DNA from: Ignavibacteriota bacterium
GTDB taxonomy: Bacteria; Bacteroidota; Ignavibacteria; Ignavibacteriales; Melioribacteraceae
DNA length: 64,000 nucleotides
Direction of reading: 5' to 3'
NCBI GenBank assembly: GCA_016716225.1
Contig: JADJWT010000001.1
Location: 3,544,501 to 3,608,500 of the forward strand
Below are positions 29,342 to 36,336 of this stretch, piece after piece. Both the position numbers and the translations under genes were made by a program. The notes under the pieces are model-generated. The model did no database searches. It saw nothing but the letters and a program-made list of their open reading frames with translations, and was not told where the DNA came from. Positions within the stretch are counted from its first letter, which is position 1, and each line of letters begins with the position of its first letter.

Positions 29342-30235
29342 TCAAGCATTGGCTACTTGGTGTAGGAGTATTACCTCCGGTACCGGAGGTAAAAAATTTA
29401 ATGAACTATGCGGTCTGATTTCATTAAATTCTTGCCGCCACCTTTCTGTTAAAACTTTTGCCTCTAATATAGTATCAAATATCTCTCCATTCAATAATTC
29501 ATCTCTTAATTTTCCATTAAATGATTCTATATATCCATTTTCCCATGGACTACCCGGTTCTATATAGGCTGTCTTGACTCCTATTCTTCTTAACCATTTT
29601 CTAAGTACTATTGTTGTAAATTCACTCCCATTATCTGATCGTATATAATCTGGAACTTCATGTGTAATAAACAACTCTGATAACTTATACAGAACTTCAG
29701 AGGACTTGATTTGAAGTTCAACATGTATCGCTAAACATTCCCTTGTATATTCATCAATTATGTTCAACATCCTCATTGCTTTTCCATCACTTGTTCTTTC
29801 ATACACAAAATCATAGCTCCAAACATGATTTTTATATTCCGGTTTTAGTCTTATGCATGATCCGTCATTTAACCACAATCTCTTCCTTTTGGGTTGTTTT
29901 TGTGGAACTTTTAGACCCTTTGTTCTCCATATTCTTTCAACCCTTTTATGATTTACTTTCCACCCTTTATTTTTTAGTAATGCTGTTATTCGTCTGTAAC
30001 CGTATCTTCCATAGTCTTTTGCCAGCTTTATTATATCATTTGTTAATGCTTCCTCATCGGCTCTCTTTTTCTCTCTTATTCTTTGGGTTGAACGTGCTTG
30101 ACCTTATACTCGACACGCCTTCCGTTCTGAAACACTTAATATTTTCACTATTTCTTTTATTGCCCGATTTATCCGCCGTGGTGGACGCTTCTTTGCCGGG
30201 CTTAATAATTTCCCCGACTTGCTTTCTTCAATATT
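29342..30235 (-). pseudogene. IS3-family transposase orfB with internal stop
   Basis: The integrase-core reading frame is nearly complete: GQARSTQR, DEEALTNDIIKLA..YGRYGYRRI, the HTH_21-like VNHKRVERIWR, then the rve domain with catalytic D (VWSYDFV), D (RSDNGSEF) and E (ENGYIESFNGKLRDE). A TAA at 30104-30106 interrupts the frame exactly where family members have Leu in CRVLGQ (here CRV-stop-GQ); TTA to TAA is a single change. The downstream part alone (29342-29878 from a TTG) lacks the DNA-binding segment, so the element is unlikely to transpose by itself. Confidence 0.88.
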
Positions 30236-30479
30236 GAATTATCTAATGTCAATTCTGCTACTATTTTTTTAAATCGACTATTTTCTTGTTCCAATACTTT
30301 CATTTTTTTGCTTGATCTATTCGTATGCTTCCATATTCTTTCCGCCATCGGTAATATGTCTGTTCATGTATTCCTAATTGTTTACATATCAGATCTATAC
30401 TCTTACCTTCCGTATGCATTACTTCTGCTTCTCGCAGTTTATTTATGATTTGTTCTGTTGTAAATTTAACCCTTCCCAT
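30202..30479 (-). pseudogene. IS3-family transposase orfA, frameshifted
   Basis: ATG at 30479 opens a frame with the helix-turn-helix KFTTEQIINKLREAE and EQTYYRWRKEYG, which stops at 30300. The family's leucine-zipper tail (VLEQENSRFKKIVAELTLD) continues in another frame to a stop at 30202. The break is in a run of seven A. The normal programmed shift in IS3 elements is at the orfA/orfB junction, not here, so this is more likely damage or a homopolymer error. Confidence 0.8.
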
Positions 30480-30538
30480 ATTTTTTCTCCTTTTAATCCT
30501 AATATAACATTTGGATCACTTTTTGGGGGGCACGTCAA

Positions 30539-30861
30539 ATAAACCACCATAATTACTGTTATTCAGTAGGTAGAATATTAAATTATATTTATTGTGGTAA
30601 GTCCACTTCTACTGAAATTAAATTTGAATAATTTTTCACTATTATAAACTTCTTATATCATTACAAATTAAACTTAAATATTATTATTTTTTTTCATAGA
30701 GTATTTTAATACTCATATTATAAAATATTAAAAGAGAGTAATTAATTCTTTGCTCAACAAATGATTTTGTAAATTGGTTTAAAAAATATAAAGATCTTAT
30801 TGTGGGTAAAGCTAAATTTTTTTAATTTAAATATTAATTTTTTTTAAATTAACTAAAGTTT
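30539..30861. repeat. Dispersed repeat family R, copy 1
   Basis: Starts with AAACCA..ATAATTA directly at the IS right end and runs through ATTAAATTATATTTATTG, TTATAAACTTC and AAATTAAACTTAAATAT. The same order of blocks occurs at 32455-32640 and 35875-36111. It includes a small hairpin GAGTATTTTAATACTC near 30701. No open frame. The IS appears to have truncated the left part (TTTACTGCGG) that the other copies have. Confidence 0.6.
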
Positions 30862-30997
30862 TTAACGTTTACACATTGGCAATTGTGGTGCATTTGAAAA
30901 ACAATAACCCAACATTTATACAAATGTCCAATAAAATTATAAATGTTGAATATGCAGCTGTTAACCTCACTATTGCCAATATGATGTTGTTATCGTT
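30862..30997 (-). other. Large two-stem hairpin, attC-like, after 31003-31560
   Basis: Arms 30872-30887 (CACATTGGCAATTGTG) and 30968-30983 pair at 14 of 16 positions, and an inner perfect stem (ATAAATGTTG and complement) lies between them. TAAC and GTTAT-like ends flank the outer arms. The size of about 135 bases, position right at the 3' end of a one-gene unit and nested stems resemble integron attC sites, but consensus cores are imperfect and no integrase gene is in the window. Confidence 0.4.
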
Positions 30998-31002
30998 ATT
31001 TT

Positions 31003-31560
31003 TTATTTATTATCAATTTGTTCTTCTATAAGTTTCTCTAAAATCAGTTCCAGCTTTTCATCCAACGTTTTGTTTCCAATAATTTCCAAAATCGGGCTTT
31101 CAGATTTCCTCAACCAGATTTGATGCGCTTTTAAAGTTCTATTTGCAATTCCAGTATTGTTGTCATAATCTGTCGCCCAAGTAATAAAGTCACTAAACTG
31201 TTTTAATCTTTTTTCGTCTGTGAAAATGATGTTACCATATCTCTCAAATTCTCGTTTTTTAAGTCTTTCTAATCTTATCTTATTTGGAAGATATAGGAAA
31301 ATTATTAAATCAAATCTTGGGAATAGATTTCCTCCCCAATGAATAATTGAACCACCCAATATCCAGTTTTCAGTTTGCCTTAAGTCTTTTATAATAAGCT
31401 TATTTCTTTTATTTGGGTCTCGTCTTTGAGTGAATGGTGGTTCTGTTTTTATCCAAAAATAATCATCACTATCAAAATATTTTATGCCTAATTTTATGGC
31501 TAATAATTGTCCTAACGTTGTTACCCCACTCCCTGATGCACCCAAAATATATAGTTTCAT
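31003..31560 (-). CDS. P-loop kinase-like protein (adenylate-kinase/topology-modulation-like)
   Basis: 185 residues, cytoplasmic. N-terminus MKLYILGASGSGVTTLG is a P-loop, but the usual Lys of GxxxxGK[ST] is Val; relatives of this small-kinase group often have Thr at this place (GASGSGTTT), so it may still bind nucleotide. A D-S-D-D-Y segment follows at about 31 (substrate-binding position), and DLIIFLYLP and RLKKREFERYG match the Walker-B strand and lid-like region. The real substrate is unknown. Stand-alone unit, 75 bases downstream of the SDR gene, with a CTAACAAAAGTTAG palindrome in the gap and an attC-like hairpin after its stop. Confidence 0.75.
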   Translation of the reverse strand: MKLYILGASGSGVTTLGQLLAIKLGIKYFDSDDYFWIKTEPPFTQRRDPNKRNKLIIKDLRQTENWILGGSIIHWGGNLFPRFDLIIFLYLPNKIRLERLKKREFERYGNIIFTDEKRLKQFSDFITWATDYDNNTGIANRTLKAHQIWLRKSESPILEIIGNKTLDEKLELILEKLIEEQIDNK

Positions 31561-31635
31561 TGTCTAATTATGTTGTCATAAAAGTACAGCTAACTTTTGT
31601 TAGTTGCATGTATGCATTTTTAATTAAAATTCATA

Positions 31636-32367
31636 TTACCAAGGTATTCTAGTGCCTTTGTGTACTAATTGACCGTGAGGAAACTGGTCTCTTGCAATTG
31701 TTACGAGACTAACAACTGTACTTGCTCCTTCTTCAACTTCCATAGGCGCAGCATCTGTGCCTAAGTCAGTCTTTACCCACCCGGGATGCGCTGCTGCAAC
31801 TGCTATCCCCTTAACTTCTAATGTTTTTGATTGAATTTGAGTTAGCATATTTAGACCAGCCTTTGATGTCGCATATCCCACAGTCATGAAACCTGAAATA
31901 TACTTCCACATTTTCTCTGCTGCATCAATTGAACCTAATTGCGAAGAATGGTTAATCACCCTTGCATCGTCACTCAATGAAAGCAGTGGCACTAATGCTT
32001 CTGTGATTGCATAAGGGGCGATAAGGTTGGTTTCTAGTGTACGACGAATCTTTTCCGAATTTGTTGGTTGTCCGTCCCATTCAATAGCAATTCCAGCGTT
32101 ATTTACTAAAATATCCAGTTTCCCGAAATTTTTTTCGAGATATTCCGCAAGATTGTCAATATCGGAAACACTTGTAACTTCAAGTGACACAGAATGAGCA
32201 TCGCAACCTGATGCAACAAGTTCTTCAACCGCTTTTGAACCTGCATTTTGGTCACGAGCTGTGAGCACAACTGTATATCCGAGTAAACCTAATTGTCGTG
32301 CTATTTCTTTGCCAATTCCTTTGTTTGCTCCAGTAATCAGAGCTACTTTTCCAATTTTATTTTCCAT
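31636..32367 (-). CDS. Short-chain dehydrogenase/reductase (classical SDR)
   Basis: 243 residues, full length. The Rossmann motif TGANKGIGKE (about 13-22), NNAG near 89, the catalytic Ser (HSSQLGS), Tyr and Lys (YATSKAG) and the post-catalytic HPGWVKTDLG are all present. It should reduce a carbonyl or oxidise an alcohol with NADP(H), given the Arg at the end of the second strand (TARD). Closest general resemblance is carbonyl-reductase-like SDRs. No pathway partner adjoins. It lies in the cassette-like accessory block; codon use looks more balanced and GC is higher than in neighbouring genes, consistent with transfer. Confidence 0.92.
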   Translation of the reverse strand: MENKIGKVALITGANKGIGKEIARQLGLLGYTVVLTARDQNAGSKAVEELVASGCDAHSVSLEVTSVSDIDNLAEYLEKNFGKLDILVNNAGIAIEWDGQPTNSEKIRRTLETNLIAPYAITEALVPLLSLSDDARVINHSSQLGSIDAAEKMWKYISGFMTVGYATSKAGLNMLTQIQSKTLEVKGIAVAAAHPGWVKTDLGTDAAPMEVEEGASTVVSLVTIARDQFPHGQLVHKGTRIPW

Positions 32368-32454
32368 AAAATTACTCCATTGATTTATAAATATTTAATA
32401 TGTTTTTTAGTTTGACATATGTTGCAACTAACTTATTATTACATGCAATTATAC

Positions 32455-32640
32455 AAAATTTCAGTTAATTTAATAAGTTTACTGCGGATAAACCATCATG
32501 TTAGGTATTATAGAGCAGTTAAACAATAAAATTATATTTATTTAGGGAAGTCCATATCTATTAAAATTAATAAATGTATTTTTCAGCATTTTAAACTTCC
32601 CTTAAGAACACAAATTAAACTTAAATATATAATTTTAAAT
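32455..32640. repeat. Dispersed repeat family R, copy 2
   Basis: Shares TAAGTTTACTGCGGA-AAACCAT with copy 3 at 35875 and ATTATATTTATT, TTTTAAACTTCC and AAATTAAACTTAAATAT with copies 1 and 3. It lies just upstream of the SDR gene, so it may supply the promoter or be a recombination footprint. Confidence 0.65.
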
Positions 32641-32715
32641 TTTAAAGTTAGTCGAAAAATATTTATTATAAATAAGAAATAAACAGGGAATTAGACACTT
32701 AATTGTTTCTTCAAT

Positions 32716-32815
32716 CAGCGGAGCTTAACAAACCCTTGCTGAAAAGCTGTTATTTCGGTATGAATTTTTAGATAGGCTTAACTGCGGAGTTAAATTAAGA
32801 AGTGAGTAAATCCCA
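32716..32815. repeat. Dispersed repeat family G, copy 1
   Basis: Contains GCGGAGCTTAACAAACC, TGCTGAAAAGCTGTTATT and TTTTTAGA..GGCTTAACTGCGG. Homologous stretches occur at 38590-38695 (next to the IS256-type relic) and 48288-48375, with a fragment at 48893. It could be the end of a mobile element. Confidence 0.6.
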
Positions 32816-33161
32816 TCTGTAAGATGACATTCATCACCAAGATTTAGAATTGTTTTTCCAATCAGTGCTTGATTCTTCACAATTAAAACCTCAGATGCGG
32901 AGCTTATCTTTTTAAGATCAACTTTCTTCTTAGTCCAAAGTCTGACTTCGGAAACTACCTTGATTTCCAGTTTAGGTTGTTCTCATTTTACACATCCGTT
33001 CTTTTTAACCTTGTACGCTTCTCCCATTTCTGAATTATGTATATCATCTGAAAAGCTGTTCCTTTTGTTCCATTTATCCATAAAATGCTGTCGTGAACTG
33101 CCGATTTGGATTTGTAAATCTCATACGACATCGCCAAAAAAATTGTTCTTTCTGAACCTTC
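32725..33161 (-). pseudogene. Two consecutive relic reading frames, unrecognised
   Basis: Two minus-strand frames have protein-like composition. The first (33161 to stop 32988) reads EGSERTIFLAMSYEIYKSK...ILWINGTKGTAFQM; the second (about 32985 to stop 32725) reads KLEIKVVSEVRLWTKKKVD...LGDECHLTDGIYS and runs into repeat G. Neither begins with a good start. The first stop and an ATG of the second region nearly overlap, as in an operon. I do not recognise either protein. The rest of the 32368-33341 gap has repeat R and A/T-rich DNA with no other gene. Confidence 0.4.
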
Positions 33162-33341
33162 TTAAGTTAATTGAGCTTATCAATAAAGATGATATTTACA
33201 AAATGATTTTCCTCCTTAGTTTAGTTGATTTTAATTTGAAATTTAAAATGAAAGGCTATTCTTTACGGTAAGGGTTATGTCTTAATTGATTTTATTGTTT
33301 TAATAGTAGCAAGTTTCTTAATGATTAGCGGTAGTTCATTT

Positions 33342-34799
33342 CTATCTTTTACCTGATATCAATTTTATTGTATTTCGTTTTAAGTCGTCATACGCACCAT
33401 TATCTTGATTACTGAAAACAATGAATGTAATTTCTTGCTTAGGAAAATATCTAAACTCAAAATTAACTCCTTTTGCTGTTCCACCATGTCCATATGTTTT
33501 TTCATTATCAAAAGTTTGAATGATAAAACCGTATCCGTAATTTTCTGTAGTATCATATCCTTTGTTATGAATAGTAATCATTTTTTGAAAGGATACAGAT
33601 GAAACGATACGATTGGTTCTAAGAGCCTCAGAAAAATTAAGCATATCAAAAGCATTTGAATAAACTCCACCTGCAGAACTACCTCTTCCAGTACCACTTT
33701 CAAGTTTAATCCATTGGTTGCCTTCTTCGTTTCGTTTCAAACGGGTAACAATGTTTGGGTGATTGGCATAAAAAAAACCACTATTTACCATATTCGCTTT
33801 GTCTAAAATATTTTTCTTTACAAAAGTAAAATAATCCATTCCCGAAACTTTTTCCAATATAGCTCCAAGTAAAATATAATTTGAATTGTTGTATTCATAT
33901 TCCATTCCTGAATCGTTTTTCAATCCTGCTTCCAAAACCATTTTTAAATGATCGTCAATGGATTTAGCCTTATAAAAGGCATTACTTTTTTGTCCCCACC
34001 AATACTGCTCCACTCCTGAAGTATGCGTAAGCAAATGATGAATAGTAATTTTATTCGCTTTGGTTTTGTCGGCAAATCCTTCAATATATTTTGTAATTTT
34101 ATCGTTGTAATTTATTTTGTTTTCTTCTACCAACTTGGCAATGCAAAGAGCAGTAAACATTTTGCCACCAGAAGCAATACCAAACAAAGAATTTTTATCA
34201 ATTGGCAATGTTTTCTCCAAATCCGAATATCCAAAATACCTCTCAAACAGAACTTTATTACCTTTAGCAATTAAAATACTCCCTGATAAATCATTATCAG
34301 ACTGCAATTTTGTAATATAATTGTTTAGCCATTTTATGGTTTCATCTTGCTCTATGGTTCCATTAGGCAGATTAATTGGTTCAGCAACTTCTGCAATAAA
34401 AGCTAAACTATTTATTTTATAAGTTTGAGTATTATCCATATATAACTGAAAATCTTGCCACATCACATCACCTTTTTTCTTTGCATAAATGTGCATTACA
34501 TAAACAATACCAGAAGGCTTATTAAATTGATTGATTTCTGAATGATGATAATCCAAGGGCGAATATGTAGATTGAAGTGTGTTGAAAAGATTTACCATAG
34601 CATCTATACCTTTCTCTGTAATCAATTTTTCTGAAAATACTTGAGAAACAATTTCCTTCTTACTTTCACTAGATGGGTTATTAATCCCTTCAATAAATAA
34701 AACACCAATTTCATTTGCTTTGATTGAAAAATCATTTTGATTATATAGTGTGTTTAATGTTAAAAATAAGGATAGGAAAGTATAAATTGCATTTTTCAT
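33342..34799 (-). CDS. Class C beta-lactamase-fold serine hydrolase, secreted
   Basis: 485 residues. A hydrophobic N-terminus (1-20) gives export. Residues 22-130 form an accessory domain common before such hydrolases; the beta-lactamase/DD-peptidase domain follows from about 150. Catalytic motifs: Ser210-x-x-Lys213 (ASGGK), the Y-x-N element YNNSNY, and the HGG box (YGHGGTAKG) replacing KTG. By family it may be an esterase, peptidase or D-amino acid amidase; antibiotic hydrolysis cannot be claimed. It lies alone between a decayed region and an attC-like spacer at 34855-34985. Confidence 0.88.
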   Translation of the reverse strand: MKNAIYTFLSLFLTLNTLYNQNDFSIKANEIGVLFIEGINNPSSESKKEIVSQVFSEKLITEKGIDAMVNLFNTLQSTYSPLDYHHSEINQFNKPSGIVYVMHIYAKKKGDVMWQDFQLYMDNTQTYKINSLAFIAEVAEPINLPNGTIEQDETIKWLNNYITKLQSDNDLSGSILIAKGNKVLFERYFGYSDLEKTLPIDKNSLFGIASGGKMFTALCIAKLVEENKINYNDKITKYIEGFADKTKANKITIHHLLTHTSGVEQYWWGQKSNAFYKAKSIDDHLKMVLEAGLKNDSGMEYEYNNSNYILLGAILEKVSGMDYFTFVKKNILDKANMVNSGFFYANHPNIVTRLKRNEEGNQWIKLESGTGRGSSAGGVYSNAFDMLNFSEALRTNRIVSSVSFQKMITIHNKGYDTTENYGYGFIIQTFDNEKTYGHGGTAKGVNFEFRYFPKQEITFIVFSNQDNGAYDDLKRNTIKLISGKR

Positions 34800-34854
34800 A
34801 TCGTAATTATTTAATTATTTTTTTTATTCTAAATATTTGATTGAATTATATCTT

Positions 34855-34985
34855 ACGTCCGCGGCTAAGCACAGTAAGGGATTAAAATGCACTAACCTAT
34901 CAACCGTAAACATATATAATTTATAACTCTGAAAACCGCAAGCCACCTGACCCCCGTATTGAGTATGAGCCGATGTTAGCCTTCG
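34855..34985 (-). other. attC-like spacer after the methyltransferase gene
   Basis: GC-richer than the neighbourhood. On the minus strand it begins GGCTAACATCGG and ends with GCTTAGCCGCGGACGTAAG; GGCTAA and TTAGCC pair, together with further imperfect complementarity (TTACG with CGTAA). A cassette border of integron type is a plausible reading; no integrase was seen in the window. Confidence 0.4.
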
Positions 34986-34991
34986 TAAATT

Positions 34992-35822
34992 TTATTTCTT
35001 TATAGCATTAATCAATACAAATGGAATACTTAGCTTTATTCCTCCAAATTCCTTTGATAGATTATTTAAGCGTAATTCAATTGTTCCAAATATTTGTTCA
35101 ATCATATTTGCCGGCAAGAATCTTATCCATGAATCCATAAATGCTAATCGGATAAAATAATGATTTAACATTGCTGTCCCATTAGCGAATTTATAATTAA
35201 ATTGATTACGTTCTAAATCCTTAATCACAAATCCATTATCCTCAATCCTTTCTATTAATCTATCAATTGATGGACGCTTATGCGAAATATGCTGGCGCAT
35301 TAATTCAATCTCTTTTGGCATATTTAACTCATCCAATACTTTCTCTAATTCATTATAGAATTCAATCATGCTCAAATCTGTATTTAAAGTCTGAACAAAT
35401 TGTCCTCCCAGTTTCATTACCCTTGAGCATTCGGTTAGAACTTTGTCTATATCAGTAACATTGTTAATTCCGTTATTACTTGTAATCAAGTCAATTGAAT
35501 TCGTGTCCAATGGAATTGATTCAGCAATACCTTCGATTAACTTAACATTCTTTATCCTATAATAATCAATCTTTTTGTTTACACGTTCAAAAGTCTCCTT
35601 CCATGGGTCAATTCCATAAATCGTAGAAGTATTACCAAGTCTCAATGCGAGTTCGGTTAATGGAAATCCAACACCAAATCCAATATCTAAAACTGAAATG
35701 TTTGTCCTATATTCTACGTAGTCTAGTAATTTAAGTCCAAATGGAGCCGACCAGATTGATAATTCATCTGCAACATCAATATATTTAACAAAATCAAAAT
35801 CGTTATTTAAATATTCCTTCAT
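34992..35822 (-). CDS. Class I SAM-dependent methyltransferase
   Basis: 276 residues, cytoplasmic. Motif I VLDIGFGVGFP at about 45, the acidic residue ending the second strand (YGIDPW), motif GIAESIPLDTNSIDLITSNNG and the post-motif CSRVMKLGGQFVQT are all present, matching the Methyltransf_11/UbiE-like group. The substrate is unknown. The C-terminal 100 residues are helical and probably form a substrate cap. Single-gene unit in the cassette-like block, with an attC-like spacer 3' and repeat R copy 3 upstream. Confidence 0.88.
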   Translation of the reverse strand: MKEYLNNDFDFVKYIDVADELSIWSAPFGLKLLDYVEYRTNISVLDIGFGVGFPLTELALRLGNTSTIYGIDPWKETFERVNKKIDYYRIKNVKLIEGIAESIPLDTNSIDLITSNNGINNVTDIDKVLTECSRVMKLGGQFVQTLNTDLSMIEFYNELEKVLDELNMPKEIELMRQHISHKRPSIDRLIERIEDNGFVIKDLERNQFNYKFANGTAMLNHYFIRLAFMDSWIRFLPANMIEQIFGTIELRLNNLSKEFGGIKLSIPFVLINAIKK

Positions 35823-35874
35823 AATTATATCATTGCGTTAGAGACTCTTTTATAGGGGTTCCTTATTATTATAT

Positions 35875-36111
35875 GCAACTAATCAAAATTTCATTTACTT
35901 TAGTAAGTTTACTGCGGAAAAACCATAATTAGTGCTATTCATTAGATAAACTATTAAATTATATTTATTGCGTGAAATCCACTCTAAAAAATAAATAAGA
36001 CTAATTTTTCAGTATTTTAAACTTCCTTTATGTCTATAAATTAAACTTAAATATATTATTCTTTTTTTCAAAAAATATTTTAATATTCACATTATAAAAT
36101 ATTAAAAGAGA
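35875..36111. repeat. Dispersed repeat family R, copy 3
   Basis: The longest copy. It shares ATGCAACTAA, TAAGTTTACTGCGG, ATTAAATTATATTTATTG, TTTTAAACTTCC, AAATTAAACTTAAATAT and ATTATAAAATATTAAAAGAG with the other two copies. It ends exactly where the RadC relic stops. Confidence 0.65.
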
Positions 36112-36235
36112 TTATATAATTCCCAAATCCACAAATGATGTAAAACCATTATCTGTAAATATCATATGATCCAATACTGAGATATCTACAATTTTACCGG
36201 CTTCTACTAATTTCTGTGAATTTGATTGAACGAAA
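36112..36235 (-). pseudogene. radC: RadC (JAB-domain) C-terminal fragment
   Basis: The minus-strand frame ending at TAA 36112-36114 translates to QKLVEAGKIVDISVLDHMIF followed by TDNGFTSFVDLG, the conserved end of RadC-type JAB/MPN metallo-domain proteins (KLVEAGK...VLDH). The catalytic HxH/S...D part is missing. In Bacteroidota such genes often sit on mobile or integrative elements, so this relic marks past insertion. The fragment is too short to function. Confidence 0.75.
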
Positions 36236-36268
36236 TTCTAACTTATTAAACCTAGGAAATTTAAAGAG

Positions 36269-36308
36269 TTTGCAAGCTTTGTTTTAATTATATGACAAAG
36301 CTTGCAAA
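36269..36308 (-). terminator. Perfect 14-bp hairpin after the S9 peptidase gene
   Basis: Arms 36269-36282 and 36295-36308 (TTTGCAAGCTTTGT and its exact complement) with a 12-base loop, 28 bases past the stop of 36337-38289. The T run after it on the minus strand is weak, so efficiency is uncertain. Confidence 0.55.
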
Positions 36309-36336
36309 AGGCTCAATATGGTGTTTTTGAGTAACG

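Larger units (their letters stand above)
29291..30538 (-). mobile_element. IS3-family insertion sequence, defective
   Basis: About 1248 bases. Terminal inverted repeats read TTGACCTGCCCCC at the left end and TTGACGTGCCCCC at the right end. It contains orfA and orfB in the usual overlapping arrangement, but orfA is frameshifted and orfB has an internal stop. I see no 3-base target duplication (GGC against AAT), so the flanks may have rearranged. Its right flank falls inside the family-R repeat at 30539. Confidence 0.88.

Noticed and set aside
29743..30237. Plus-strand frame of 164 codons
   Set aside because: Opposite strand of the IS3 orfB; composition rich in Leu, Ser and Phe, typical of antisense reading.
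32960..33271. Plus-strand frame of 103 codons
   Set aside because: Antisense to the relic frames at 32725-33161 and without recognisable motif or start signal.
33342..34799. Antibiotic-resistance beta-lactamase
   Set aside because: Motifs fit the broad beta-lactamase/esterase fold; HGG in place of KTG and the accessory domain do not support a resistance claim.
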